A stretch of DNA of 44,483 bases from Pelosinus fermentans (GTDB taxonomy: Bacteria > Bacillota > Negativicutes > DSM-13327), in assembly GCA_002434245.1 (NCBI GenBank), contig DJJR01000052.1, positions 59,857 to 104,339 on the forward strand. Direction: 5' to 3'. Shown here in pieces: positions 8,706-17,719 of the stretch (position 1 is the first letter of the stretch; each line of letters opens with the position of its first letter). The position numbers were made by a program, and so were the translations under genes. Under the pieces are notes generated by a model. The model was given only the letters and a program-made list of their open reading frames with translations. It ran no database searches and had not been told where the DNA came from.

Positions 8706-9410
8706 CTATGAAATGAACCTTCGTAAATATTCCACATCCAGAATTCTTATTTTCTGACCGTCAAAATCGATGAATTTATCTTTTTTCAGAGAACTTAATG
8801 TCCTTGTTACCGTTTCCCTTGTTGTCCCCACCAGATTTGCTAAGTCTTGCCTCGATAAATCAAGAGCAAGTTCAATTACGCCATTGTCTTTGATATCACC
8901 TTGTTCCTGGCCTAAGCGCAATAATACTTCTACGGTACGTGACATTACATCATTCAAAGCCAAGTTTTTAATCTTCTGCTGTGCATAGATTAACCGCTGA
9001 CTCAGCGCTTTTATTAACTGCAATGCCAGCTCATTATTCGTAAGTACCAGCTGCTCTAAGTCTATATTACGTATCATACCAATACAAGAAGGCTCTACTG
9101 CCACAGCAGTCGCCGGATAAGGCCGATTATTAAACATCAGCACCTCAGCGAAAATTTCTCCTGCCCCTAAGATCTTAATAATATGTTCCCGCCCATCATC
9201 AGAAGTTCTAAGAACCTTTACTTTGCCGCTTTTTACATAATGAAAGCCTTCACCCGTATCACCTTCCAGAAAAATAATCATGCCTTTGCGAAAGCGTCTC
9301 TCAATTGTATGATTATGAATAATCTCCAGTTGCTTTTCCGGCAGCTTTGCAAAAACAGGTATCTCTCTTAGATATTCCCATCCCTCTTTATTGCTTTCCA
9401 AAATACTCAT
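8706..9410 (-). CDS. Crp/Fnr family transcriptional regulator (HcpR candidate)
   Basis: 234 aa. The N-terminal cyclic-nucleotide-like beta barrel covers about residues 20-125 (RFRKGMIIFLEGDTGEGFHYVKSG), followed by a dimer helix (about 130-155) and a winged HTH with LSRQDLANLVG then TTRETVTRTLSSL. The recognition helix RETVTR closely matches RETVGR of E. coli CRP, which reads TGTGA. There is only one Cys, so no FNR-type 4Fe-4S cluster. I prefer ATG 9410 over GTG 9416 because gagagg is correctly spaced for the former. Its ATG overlaps the TGA of the upstream M20 gene (ATGA), implying coupled translation. The perfect TGTGA(N6)TCACA site before hcp is the obvious target, so it may be an HcpR-type regulator; that link is an inference. 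Confidence 0.88.
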   Translation of the reverse strand: MSILESNKEGWEYLREIPVFAKLPEKQLEIIHNHTIERRFRKGMIIFLEGDTGEGFHYVKSGKVKVLRTSDDGREHIIKILGAGEIFAEVLMFNNRPYPATAVAVEPSCIGMIRNIDLEQLVLTNNELALQLIKALSQRLIYAQQKIKNLALNDVMSRTVEVLLRLGQEQGDIKDNGVIELALDLSRQDLANLVGTTRETVTRTLSSLKKDKFIDFDGQKIRILDVEYLRRFIS

Positions 9411-10645
9411 CGCCACCTCTCACTACTTTCTTGTTCCTTTGTAAGCAGAAAATGACACGCAATCGCCTGATAGCCTGCCGCTGCAGCTGTTAATTGATTT
9501 ACTTCTAGATTCTCATCTGCAATATGCATATCCTTCTCACAGCCAGGACCAAAACCGATAGTAGGAACCTTGGCTATCGCAGCAGAGTAACTAGCATTCG
9601 TGGAAATAGTGTAAGTGGAAAGCGCAGGGGTAAAGCCAGCTTTGCCTAAGGCTTGTTGAGCACCACTTACCAATTCATGTTCAGGGGATAGTATCCACCC
9701 AGGGAAAAGCCGTTTTCCCGGTAAATATTGTCCTGTATAGCATTCAAGACCAGACTCAGCAATCCCTACCTCCGCGGTAAAGTCAGCATCCTGGTGCTCC
9801 AGTGCGGCAATCGCTTTATGAATTGGCTGCAAAATATCTGCTTCTAATTCATCCTGGACCATATACCGATCAAATGTAGCCCAACATGTATGGGGCACTG
9901 TAGAACTCCCCGGACAGGGAGCGGAGGCGATACTTACTAGTTCTAGACTCCCTTGTCCTAAGGAACTCATTGAAAAGGTTGTTTGCTTCTTAATTTCTGC
10001 TGCTAAATTTAGCATCATATCACTGGCGTTCTTCCCTGCTAAGGGAACAGCAGAATGAGCGGCTTTTCCTCTCGTCACCACGATCACTTGAGCACGCCCC
10101 CGCTGACCATAGCAAATCTCTAAATCAGAAGCTTCTCCAACAATCACATAGTCTGGCTTTATTACTTGGATCACTTGACGAAAAGCCAATCCTTCAAACT
10201 GCTCCTTACCAACTGTACCGGATACAAATACAGATCCGTATAGCTTATCTTTATATTGGACCAAAGTTGCCAAGCCACATATCATTGCGGACAAAGCTCC
10301 CTTCATACTCACAACCCCACGGCCATAAATACGTCCATTCTCAACCAATCCTTCAAAAGGATCATGAATCCATATTTCAGTACCACTCACAGGTATCGTA
10401 TCGATATGACTATCAAACAACACTTTAGGCCCCGGATGATGTCCGCGAATCTCACCAATTACATTGCCCACGCCATCTATCCAAGCCGAGTCATACCCCA
10501 AAGCAAGCATCTTCTCTATCAACAGGTCCGCAATTTCTTGCTCTTGCCCTGTATAGCTGGGAATTTGCACTAACTCCTGGCATGTCTTTATGATCAAGTC
10601 TTCATCAACTGGCCCAAGAGGTCCACAAATCTGTTGATTATCCAT
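9407..10645 (-). CDS. M20-family peptidase/deacylase homologue (YgeY-like) with altered active site
   Basis: 412 aa. The fold is clear: DSHIDTIPV (metal His and catalytic Asp), a dimerisation lid around 190-300 (GQRGRAQVIV, GKAAHSAVP), FGPGCEKDMHIADE (last metal His), and YgeY-like spacing. Two key positions are changed. The bridging-metal Asp of the GRGxxDMKG motif is Ser (GRGVVSMKG), and the Glu-Glu pair after the central strand reads Lys-Glu (GTVGKEQFEG), which removes the general base. The protein may therefore be inactive or have a different role. Translation is coupled to the downstream Crp/Fnr gene by a 4-nt overlap, which suggests a link between the two products. The family otherwise includes selenium-linked hydrolases and ArgE/DapE deacylases. 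Confidence 0.82.
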   Translation of the reverse strand: MDNQQICGPLGPVDEDLIIKTCQELVQIPSYTGQEQEIADLLIEKMLALGYDSAWIDGVGNVIGEIRGHHPGPKVLFDSHIDTIPVSGTEIWIHDPFEGLVENGRIYGRGVVSMKGALSAMICGLATLVQYKDKLYGSVFVSGTVGKEQFEGLAFRQVIQVIKPDYVIVGEASDLEICYGQRGRAQVIVVTRGKAAHSAVPLAGKNASDMMLNLAAEIKKQTTFSMSSLGQGSLELVSIASAPCPGSSTVPHTCWATFDRYMVQDELEADILQPIHKAIAALEHQDADFTAEVGIAESGLECYTGQYLPGKRLFPGWILSPEHELVSGAQQALGKAGFTPALSTYTISTNASYSAAIAKVPTIGFGPGCEKDMHIADENLEVNQLTAAAAGYQAIACHFLLTKEQESSERWR

Positions 10646-10953
10646 TCTACTTCTCCCTTTTTATACCTAACTTTCAATCCACATTAGAGCATTACAATTA
10701 TATATAAAATTATCAATTTCGATTCCTTTCTCACTAAATCCTGCATACTAAGTAGTATAATAAGAAAAACGCTGCACATCTTTTACTAACATGTACATCA
10801 TCAAATTGCTCTCAGTATCCTATCTATGGCAGGAAATCCTCAACCGGTCACGAAAAGAAATAAATAGACTTATCCGGTGACGACTGCCATGTATCACACT
10901 GATTTGGAGCATATATAGCAACGTTGACTATATGAAGGAGCGCATACATTACC
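10646..10953. other. Intergenic region with an unassigned structured element
   Basis: 308 bp between divergent genes. Around 10759-10795 there is a short hairpin word (aagaaaaacgctgcacatctttta) that recurs at 20.14 and 33.67 kb. Between about 10826 and 10891, atggcag pairs with ctgccat and encloses gtcac / gtgac. I do not recognise a known riboswitch class there. The ribosome site gaaggagcg (10934-10942) serves the metallophosphoesterase. Confidence 0.4.
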
Positions 10954-12093
10954 ATGATCATCATTGTACTACTACTCTATAGTGCCATTAATTTTTATAT
11001 TGGGATACGAGGCTGGCAAACGTTACGAAGGAAATCATCTCTTGTTTTCTCTATGAGTTATCTCTTTATTTTTGGTCTTTTTGCATTGAGTTACCCTTTA
11101 GGCAGTTTCATTCATAAAATTTCTCCTTCACCCCTTGGTGATACCCTCCTTTTAACTGGTTCTTTTTGGCTCGGCATGATCTATTATTTATTTTTATTTA
11201 CTCTTTTTATTGATATTCTGCGTTTCATCGATACATACAATCCCTTTTTACCGCTAATATTAAAACAACATTCTTTGCGGGTGGCTGCCACGGTTTTTCT
11301 GGCTACAACCTGTCTGATTGCTTATGGTACGTGGAACGCTCGTCACCCAGTTACTATCAACTATGAGATCACAATACCCAAAACAGCAGGAACAAGTTCT
11401 TTAGAAACCTTACAAGTCGTCATGGTCTCTGATATTCATTTGGGACAGATTGTTGACAATCGTCGTTTAAAACGATTAGTCAATCGAATTAATCAACTAG
11501 AACCTGATATTGTACTGATTCCTGGGGATATTATTGATAATGATATCAATGTTCTGCCAAATCAGAATATGATCGAGACATTTCGTAAACTTCGACCTAA
11601 ACTAGGTACCTATGCGGTATTAGGAAATCACGAGTATTTCGATCAGCAAACAGATCTTGCTATTGAATATCTAGAGCAAGGCAATATCCATATACTGCGG
11701 GATCAATGGACCCTCGTTGATAATAGTTTCTATGTGGTAGGCCGGGATGATCTTGCGAAAATGCGTTATACAGGAGCCTTGAGGCAAGACCTCAAAACTG
11801 TCATGGAAGGCATTGATCATAGCCTGCCGATCATCCTTCTTGACCATCAACCCAAAGATTTACAAGATGCAGTCGATCAGGGAGTTGATTTGCAGCTATC
11901 CGGGCACACTCACTTGGGGCAATTATTTCCGAATAGCCTGATCACAAAAAAACTCTACGAATTAGACTGGGGATATCTGCAAAAAGAAAGTTTACAAGTA
12001 ATCGTTTCTTGCGGCTTCGGTACATGGGGTCCTCCTGTCCGTATTGGCAATTCTCCAGAAATCATCAACCTAACGATTCACTTTGAAAAGTGA
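10954..12093 (+). CDS. Membrane-anchored metallophosphoesterase (YkuE/calcineurin-like)
   Basis: 379 aa, ATG after gaaggagcg. The first 130 residues contain three or four hydrophobic helices, so the enzyme is membrane-bound. The phosphoesterase domain (about 150-379) has all metal motifs in order: SDIHLG (D and H), PGDIID (GD), GNHEY (GNHE), HQP, and SGHTHLGQLFP (GHxH). Relatives act on cell-surface or envelope phosphoesters, and the exact substrate cannot be deduced. It is a monocistronic unit with a structured leader and is followed by the strong promoter of the htpX riboswitch. Confidence 0.9.
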   Translation: MIIIVLLLYSAINFYIGIRGWQTLRRKSSLVFSMSYLFIFGLFALSYPLGSFIHKISPSPLGDTLLLTGSFWLGMIYYLFLFTLFIDILRFIDTYNPFLPLILKQHSLRVAATVFLATTCLIAYGTWNARHPVTINYEITIPKTAGTSSLETLQVVMVSDIHLGQIVDNRRLKRLVNRINQLEPDIVLIPGDIIDNDINVLPNQNMIETFRKLRPKLGTYAVLGNHEYFDQQTDLAIEYLEQGNIHILRDQWTLVDNSFYVVGRDDLAKMRYTGALRQDLKTVMEGIDHSLPIILLDHQPKDLQDAVDQGVDLQLSGHTHLGQLFPNSLITKKLYELDWGYLQKESLQVIVSCGFGTWGPPVRIGNSPEIINLTIHFEK

Positions 12094-12135
12094 TTCTGGA
12101 AATACAAGCTTTTTTTTCTTAAAAAAGAATAATTA

Positions 12136-12164
12136 TTGACAATTATATAACCTCATGTTATTAT
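12136..12164 (+). promoter_or_regulatory. Sigma-A promoter for htpX
   Basis: TTGACA (12136-12141), 17-bp spacer, TATTAT (12159-12164). It lies directly before the predicted riboswitch, so the aptamer begins about 15-20 nt after the start site. Confidence 0.85.
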
Positions 12165-12184
12165 ATAGGCAAACAAAGATATAA

Positions 12185-12311
12185 ATACCCTGCAAGGGGA
12201 GTAGCTGTACAGTATCTGCCGTCAACACGGATTCATCCCGGCTATACTGGCAATCATAATTGTAAGCAAGACCTTGCCTCATATCTAACAGTATGTGGGC
12301 AAGGTCTGTTT
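12185..12311 (+). ncRNA. yybP-ykoY family (Mn2+) riboswitch upstream of htpX
   Basis: The segment has the hallmark aaggggagtagc near its 5' end, an internal stem region gccgtcaacacgg...cccggc, and the second conserved strand gcaagaccttgcc. This is followed by gggcaaggtct, which pairs perfectly with agaccttgcc. These are features I know from the Mn2+-sensing yybP-ykoY aptamer. The pairing segment overlaps the conserved GACCTTGCC, so ligand binding could compete with this hairpin. There is no U-run after it, which points to translational control or a different expression platform. The gene start is 55 nt downstream. Confidence 0.75.
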
Positions 12312-12365
12312 ACCATATCTTGATTTTTACTCAAAAGAAACAAATCAAAAGGAGGCTTTTTTATA

Positions 12366-13223
12366 ATGAACAATCTAAAAACAACCTTATTGTTAGCAGC
12401 CCTAACAGGTCTCTTAATGGCAATTGGTGGTCTATTTGGCGGCAGATCCGGAGTAGGTATCATGCTGATAGTCTCCTTGGCTATGAATTTAGGGAGTTAT
12501 TGGTTTAGTGATAAACTGGTTCTGCGTATGTACAAGGCCCGGGAAATTACAGCTGAGCAAGGACCTGATCTCTTCAAGCTGGTAGCCAATCTTGCCCATA
12601 GGGCAAACCTGCCGATGCCTAGAGTTTACGTAATTGATTCCGATGTCCCTAATGCTTTTGCTACAGGACGCAGTCCTCAATATGGTGTTGTCGCAGTTAC
12701 TACCGGGATTATGAAAACTCTATCTTATGACGAATTGTCAGGTGTTATCGCCCATGAATTAGCTCATATTAAAAATCGCGATACACTCATTAGTACCGTT
12801 GTTGCTTCAATCGCAGGCGTTATTACCTGGATCGCCCACATGGCTCAATGGTCAGCCATCTTCGGTATGGGGCGCAGCAATGAAGACGATAACGGTGGTC
12901 TTCTAGGCATGCTGTTTACTATCGTATTAGCCCCAATTGCTGCAACTCTTATCCAATTAGGAATTTCTCGTTCAAGAGAATATATGGCCGACGAAATTGG
13001 TGGTACAATTTCAAACAATCCATTAGCATTAGCAAGTGCTTTAGAGAAAATTGATTATTATGCCAAACATAAAGTACTGCCTGCTTCCACACCATCTACC
13101 TCTCATTTATTCATCATTAACCCATTAAGCGGGACGGGACAATGGATGACGAACTTATTTAGCACTCATCCAGCTACCGCTGAGCGTGTAGCACGTCTCA
13201 GAGAACAAGCCCGCGGAAGGTAA
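12366..13223 (+). CDS. htpX: Membrane zinc metalloprotease HtpX
   Basis: 285 aa, M48B family. Two N-terminal membrane helices (about 5-50), then the zinc site HELAHIKNRD near residue 137, two further membrane helices (about 145-200), and the third zinc ligand in REYMADEIGG. HtpX degrades misfolded or damaged membrane proteins with its active site on the cytoplasmic side. The ATG follows aaaggagg (12348-12354). Expression is probably controlled by the Mn2+-type riboswitch in its leader. A strong terminator follows the stop, so it is a single-gene unit. Confidence 0.94.
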   Translation: MNNLKTTLLLAALTGLLMAIGGLFGGRSGVGIMLIVSLAMNLGSYWFSDKLVLRMYKAREITAEQGPDLFKLVANLAHRANLPMPRVYVIDSDVPNAFATGRSPQYGVVAVTTGIMKTLSYDELSGVIAHELAHIKNRDTLISTVVASIAGVITWIAHMAQWSAIFGMGRSNEDDNGGLLGMLFTIVLAPIAATLIQLGISRSREYMADEIGGTISNNPLALASALEKIDYYAKHKVLPASTPSTSHLFIINPLSGTGQWMTNLFSTHPATAERVARLREQARGR

Positions 13224-13230
13224 TATAAGA

Positions 13231-13290
13231 AAGGAGGCTGCCCTCAACATAGGCTTAGAAGACTTATGGTGGGGGCAGCCTCCTTTTTTA
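13231..13290 (+). terminator. Intrinsic terminator after htpX
   Basis: aaggaggctgccc ... gggcagcctcc then tttttt; 12-13 bp GC-rich stem with a long internal loop. Confidence 0.9.
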
Positions 13291-13327
13291 TATTATAAAA
13301 TTTAAATGACAGAGAGGTAAAGAAAAA

Positions 13328-13412
13328 CAGTTGAAACGCGAAGACGCAAAGACGCTTACGCGTACACCAAGGACACAAAGGAGGATTTTATTTTTGCTCT
13401 GTGCATTGACAG
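13328..13412. repeat. Dispersed intergenic repeat, copy 2 (cgaagacgc type)
   Basis: gttgaaacgcgaagacgcaaagacgcttacgcgtacac followed by aaggacacaaagg and tgctctgtgc. It shares words with the copies at 16.2, 20.2 and 27.4 kb. It fills the gap between the htpX terminator and lrgA together with about 100 bp of AT-rich DNA in which I see no clear promoter. Confidence 0.75.
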
Positions 13413-13532
13413 CTTCTTATGTTTGAGTAGATTAACAATCATAGTCAAAACCAATAATTTTGATTGTTATTATGAATTTTACGCATGGTTAGTAATAATA
13501 TATACTACTTATATAACATGGAGGCGAAGAAA

Positions 13533-13895
13533 ATGTACATTTTAAAATGTATTGCACAAATTGGCGGATTACTGGGGATTGCCCTATTGGGTAATAAAAT
13601 AACGCAGGTATTTGATTTGCATTTTCCTGGCAGTATATTAGGAATCTTATTTATTTTTCTTTTATTAGAAGCAAAAATCATTTCTTTAGAATGGGTCGAG
13701 ACAGGTGCCAACCTTCTCATTGCAGAGTTAATTCTATTTTTTATCCCATCAGCTGTCGGAGTGGTTCAGTATAAACAGTTAATTATAACCAATGGAGCAA
13801 GTTTTGGATTCGTTATTTTCCTCAGCACGGTAACAGTGATGATTTCTACAGGATTACTTGCCGAATTTTTGAATAAGGTAGGAAAGGGACGATAA
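13533..13895 (+). CDS. lrgA: LrgA/CidA family holin-like protein
   Basis: 120 aa. Four membrane helices, with the family motif LGNKITQVFDLHFPGSILG near residues 20-40 and an FFIPSAVGVV segment around 70. LrgA/CidA proteins are holin-like and act with LrgB in controlling murein hydrolase activity, programmed lysis, or small-metabolite export. I chose ATG 13533 because ggagg (13520-13524) is 8 nt upstream; in-frame starts at 13485 and 13518 have no ribosome site. LrgB follows after 1 nt, so the two are co-translated. Confidence 0.9.
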   Translation: MYILKCIAQIGGLLGIALLGNKITQVFDLHFPGSILGILFIFLLLEAKIISLEWVETGANLLIAELILFFIPSAVGVVQYKQLIITNGASFGFVIFLSTVTVMISTGLLAEFLNKVGKGR

Positions 13896-13896
13896 T

Positions 13897-14574
13897 ATGT
13901 TAGCAGGATTTAGCTTTATTATTACAATTCTTAGTTACGTAGGAGCAAAAATTTTATATAGAAAAAAGCAATCCGTTTTTTTATCACCATTAGTCATCTG
14001 CCCTTTTATATTAATCAGTTTGCTATTATCATTTCATGTTTCTTTAGAAACCTATTCTGCAGGTACACAATGGATTACGAATATGCTGCAGCCGGCAATC
14101 GTCGCTTTTGCAGTTCCCTTGTATAAATACCGAGCGTTATTAAAGAAATATGCATTAGAAATTGCCCTTGGTGTTCTCGGAGGTTCGACCATCGCAATCG
14201 TATCTTCCGTTATGTATGGTAAATTGTTTCACTTGACGCCGCAACTTCTTGATAGTTTGGCGCCACGCTCCATTACCACTCCCATTGCAATGAATATTTC
14301 TCAAACCATTGGCGGCCTGCCTGCCATGACAGCCAGTTTTGTAATCGTAACGGGTATTGCAGGGATCGTTGCAGGTCCTTTTATTTTAAAATGGCTTCCC
14401 ATTCATCATCAAGTTAGTAAAGGTATGCTTCTGGGAATGGGGGCACATGGAGCAGGAACAGCACAGGCATATGAAATAGGTTCTATTGAAGGTGCAATCG
14501 CAAGCTTAACAATGATTGTTGCCGGTATTATTACAATTATGGTAGCACCTATATTAGTACCTTATCTGCATTAA
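13897..14574 (+). CDS. lrgB: LrgB family protein
   Basis: 225 aa, typical LrgB length, with about seven hydrophobic segments. Family signatures visible: LQPAIVAFAVPLYKYR, APRSITTPIAMNIS, and GAHGAGTAQAYEIG near the C-terminus. It starts 1 nt after lrgA. The pair forms the LrgAB membrane system. No LytSR two-component genes are in the window. Confidence 0.93.
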   Translation: MLAGFSFIITILSYVGAKILYRKKQSVFLSPLVICPFILISLLLSFHVSLETYSAGTQWITNMLQPAIVAFAVPLYKYRALLKKYALEIALGVLGGSTIAIVSSVMYGKLFHLTPQLLDSLAPRSITTPIAMNISQTIGGLPAMTASFVIVTGIAGIVAGPFILKWLPIHHQVSKGMLLGMGAHGAGTAQAYEIGSIEGAIASLTMIVAGIITIMVAPILVPYLH

Positions 14575-14913
14575 AAACTCTGCTACTTTAAATGATCTAT
14601 AGTTTTAACCAGATGAGATACTACTCCCCATCATAATATAAAGGCAAGGTCTGCAAGATTTACGTAATGAAAACTGATGTTTTGGATAAAATAGAATATA
14701 TATAGTGGTGTAATCGAAGCTGCAAATAATAAATTTCAAGTTTTTTTCAAATATCCTCCCATAATATATGCAGGAAAATAGTCATATATAGTATAATAAA
14801 GCTATACGATATGTAACTACTGAATTAATAGAAATTATAAGTATGTAAATACGATATCAAACTAACAAATTCTTTAGTTAAAATGTAACATATTAAGGAA
14901 GGAGCTTATATTA
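14575..14913 (+). promoter_or_regulatory. Upstream region of dapL
   Basis: 339 bp, very AT-rich. A TATAAT (14792-14797) is present but its expected -35 (tgcagg) is poor. No terminator is evident after lrgB. The ribosome site aaggaaggagc lies about 9 nt before ATG 14914. I found no riboswitch or operator here. Confidence 0.35.
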
Positions 14914-16146
14914 ATGGCGTTAATTAACGAAAACTATTTGAAACTCCCTGGCAGTTATTTATTTGCCGAAATCGCAAAGAGAGTTACAACTTTTAAAGCA
15001 GAATTTCCAGAAGCAAATATCATTCGATTAGGAATTGGTGATGTTACACAGCCTTTAACCCCTGCTGTTGTTGAAGGCTTACATAAAGCCGTGGATGAAA
15101 TGGCACACGCCGAAACATTTAGAGGCTATGGCCCAGAACAAGGTTATAACTTCCTCATCAAAAAGATCATTGAAACTGATTATCGTTCTAGAGGTGTCGA
15201 ACTTGAAGAAGATGAAGTCTTCGTCAGTGACGGTTCAAAAAGCGATGTAGGTAATATTCAAGAGATTTTTGGTGTACATAACAAAGTTGCGATTACCGAT
15301 CCTGTATATCCTGTATATCTGGATACTAACGTAATGGCAGGTAGAACAGGTGATTTCTCTAATGGTATCTTTGAAAATGTCACCTATTTAATCTGCAATG
15401 CAGAAAATAATTTTGTTCCAGAGTTACCTACAGAAAAAGTAGACCTTATTTACTTATGTGTTCCTAATAATCCTACAGGCACCACGCTTTCTAAAGAAGA
15501 ATTAAAAAAATGGGTTGATTATGCAAGAACAAACAACTCCATTATCTTATTTGATTCTGCTTATGAAGCATATATCCAAGATCCAGAGCTTCCTCACAGC
15601 ATCTATGAAATTGAAGGTGCCAAAGAAGTCGCTATTGAGTTTCGATCTTTCTCTAAAACAGCCGGATTTACTGGCACTAGATGCGCCTATACCGTTGTAC
15701 CTAAAACCGTTCTGGCTCTAACTGCCACTGGCGAGAAGCACCCCTTAAATAAATTATGGAACCGCAGACAAACGACTAAATTCAACGGTACTCCTTATAT
15801 TATCCAAAAAGGTGCGGAAGCGACTTATACTGCTGAAGGTCAAGCCGAAATCAAGAGTGTCGTAAAATATTATATGGATAATGCAAGAATCATTAAGGAA
15901 GGTCTAGAAAGTATTGGCATACAAACCTTCGGTGGCGTAAATGCACCTTACATTTGGCTGAAAGTACCAAAAGGACTGGATTCTTGGTCTTTCTTCGACA
16001 AGCTGCTCCATGAAGTACATATTGTAGGTACTCCTGGTACTGGCTTTGGTCCATCTGGAGAAGGTTACTTCAGATTGACAGCTTTTGGCAACAAAGAAGC
16101 TACCATTGAAGCAATTGAAAGGATTAAAACCAAATTAAGTTTATAA
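14914..16146 (+). CDS. dapL: LL-diaminopimelate aminotransferase
   Basis: 410 aa, class I/II PLP aminotransferase of the DapL type. It has the N-terminal [14 protein letters not shown] and [12 protein letters not shown], substrate-loop [19 protein letters not shown], and the PLP lysine in [12 protein letters not shown] near residue 250. DapL converts tetrahydrodipicolinate directly to LL-diaminopimelate using glutamate, bypassing succinylated or acetylated intermediates. It supplies meso-DAP for murein and lysine. It stands alone on the plus strand between AT-rich DNA and a bidirectional terminator. Confidence 0.95.
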   Translation: MALINENYLKLPGSYLFAEIAKRVTTFKAEFPEANIIRLGIGDVTQPLTPAVVEGLHKAVDEMAHAETFRGYGPEQGYNFLIKKIIETDYRSRGVELEEDEVFVSDGSKSDVGNIQEIFGVHNKVAITDPVYPVYLDTNVMAGRTGDFSNGIFENVTYLICNAENNFVPELPTEKVDLIYLCVPNNPTGTTLSKEELKKWVDYARTNNSIILFDSAYEAYIQDPELPHSIYEIEGAKEVAIEFRSFSKTAGFTGTRCAYTVVPKTVLALTATGEKHPLNKLWNRRQTTKFNGTPYIIQKGAEATYTAEGQAEIKSVVKYYMDNARIIKEGLESIGIQTFGGVNAPYIWLKVPKGLDSWSFFDKLLHEVHIVGTPGTGFGPSGEGYFRLTAFGNKEATIEAIERIKTKLSL

Positions 16147-16154
16147 GTAAAACC

Positions 16155-16182
16155 TTTTGAACCACGAAGACGCAAAGGGATG
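16155..16182. repeat. Dispersed intergenic repeat, copy 3 (short fragment)
   Basis: ttttgaaccacgaagacgcaaagg: a half-copy of the cgaagacgc repeat between dapL and its terminator. Confidence 0.6.
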
Positions 16183-16206
16183 TTTTATATTACATTGTAC
16201 AATTAT

Positions 16207-16254
16207 AAAAGCAGGAAACGGCAGTTCAATTTGACGTCGTTTCCTGCTTTTTTA
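16207..16254. terminator. Bidirectional terminator between dapL and TPR gene
   Basis: aaaagcaggaaacg ... cgtttcctgcttttt, a 13-14 bp stem flanked by A and T runs. It serves dapL (plus) and could serve the convergent TPR gene. Confidence 0.85.
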
Positions 16255-16296
16255 TATCGGAGTTTTTTGGAAATTCCTTTGAATTCTTTAGTTGTC

Positions 16297-17658
16297 TTAG
16301 ATTTTGTTAAAATTGTCATTATTTTTGAGTCTAACTTCCAGATTCCTTTTTACCCGCACTAAAACGTCTTGCCAATCACCTCTATGAATTTGACGAAAAA
16401 TTCGTATTGTTGGATACCAAAGACTCTCTTGTCCTCTTACCTGCCAGCGCCAATCAGGGTCAATAGGCAATAGCAGCCATGTTTCTTTCCCCATAGCTCC
16501 TGCTAAATGCGCAACTGCTGTGTCTACCGTTATAATCAAATCCAGATTCTCAATCAGGCCTGCTGTTTCGGCAAAATCACTGATATTCTCATGAAAATCA
16601 TTGACTTGATGGGAAACTGTTTGTAGATCAGCAGCTTTTTCATCCATCTGCAAACTTACCCAAGTTACCTCCTGGACAGAGAAAAGCTGTTTGAACACAT
16701 GAAAAGGAATGGATCGATTTTTATCATTTTTATGATTTGGATTACCTGCCCAAACAACACCAATGGTAAAAGAATGATCCTTTATTACTTTTTTCAGTAT
16801 CTCACTCCACTTGTTTATCAGGTTAAAATCTGCTTTTATATATGGAATGGGGCAAGGAATGGTATGTAGTGTAGTCTGAAACATAAATGGCAAACTTGGT
16901 AATGGACAGGAAAATGTATACTCCCCCACCATCTTTTCGTCAGTCTGAATTGTACTATTTTTGAAAGAAGCAGACATTAACCGTTCTAGCTGTTTAGGCA
17001 GGAACAAAACTACCTCAGAAGCCAATTTTTCAATTTCTTGAGCATATCTTACAAAATGAATCGTATCACCGAACCCTTGTTCATGAAACAATACTATTTT
17101 TTGTCCGGTTAGATCTTCTAACTTCCAATTGTATCCAGGATTACAGGTACTAAAGATTTTGCGACGCAGTTCATACCCTCTCCAGCCTTTCTCATACTGT
17201 CCCTGAAGTAAATATAAGACTCCTAATGCAAATTCAGCTTCTATAAAACCAGATCGCAGTCTGATAGCCAATTCAAGATGATGTTCAGCCTCATCTAAGC
17301 GCTCCATCTGCTTGAGCACCATTCCAAGGCGAAAATGTGCTTCCGGAAAACCAGGTTCCCAGCTTATCGTTTCGCGAAGACAAATTTCGGATTCCTCCAG
17401 AAGACTGGTTCTAGAAAATAGCGTTCCTAAATTAAATAAAACTTCAGGATAATCCGCTTTTAATTCTAAAGCACGCTGAAGATAGAATTCTGCTTCATCT
17501 AGATTATTCATATTGATTAATAGTGCACCTATACCATTATAAGCTTCAGCATAATCTGGTCTTAAAGAGATTGCTTGATGAAAAAGCTCTAATGCCTGCA
17601 ATGCATCTCCTTTATGTGCCAGCTCAGCTCCCTGATTGAAACATAGCTCTGCATCCAT
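16297..17658 (-). CDS. TPR-repeat glycosyltransferase (family 9-like C-terminal domain)
   Basis: About 453 aa from ATG 17658. That start is preceded by aaggaacgtaatgat; an ATG at 17700 has no ribosome site. The N-terminal half holds about five TPR units (AYNGIGALL, VLFNLGTLF, AHFRLGMVL, AEFALGVLY). The C-terminal half resembles GT9 or O-GlcNAc-transferase-like domains: FHEQGFGDTIHFVRYA, GVVWAGNPNHKNDKNRS, LIITVDTAVAHLAGAMG, and a WRW near the end. Such proteins usually modify proteins or envelope polysaccharide, and the acceptor is unknown. It lies 61 nt after the YhaM-type gene and may be its last operon partner. Confidence 0.8.
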   Translation of the reverse strand: MDAELCFNQGAELAHKGDALQALELFHQAISLRPDYAEAYNGIGALLINMNNLDEAEFYLQRALELKADYPEVLFNLGTLFSRTSLLEESEICLRETISWEPGFPEAHFRLGMVLKQMERLDEAEHHLELAIRLRSGFIEAEFALGVLYLLQGQYEKGWRGYELRRKIFSTCNPGYNWKLEDLTGQKIVLFHEQGFGDTIHFVRYAQEIEKLASEVVLFLPKQLERLMSASFKNSTIQTDEKMVGEYTFSCPLPSLPFMFQTTLHTIPCPIPYIKADFNLINKWSEILKKVIKDHSFTIGVVWAGNPNHKNDKNRSIPFHVFKQLFSVQEVTWVSLQMDEKAADLQTVSHQVNDFHENISDFAETAGLIENLDLIITVDTAVAHLAGAMGKETWLLLPIDPDWRWQVRGQESLWYPTIRIFRQIHRGDWQDVLVRVKRNLEVRLKNNDNFNKI

Positions 17659-17719
17659 ATCATTACGTTCCTTCACTTTTTTACCATTGTTGTCAAACAT
17701 CGGCTCATTGCTAACTTGG

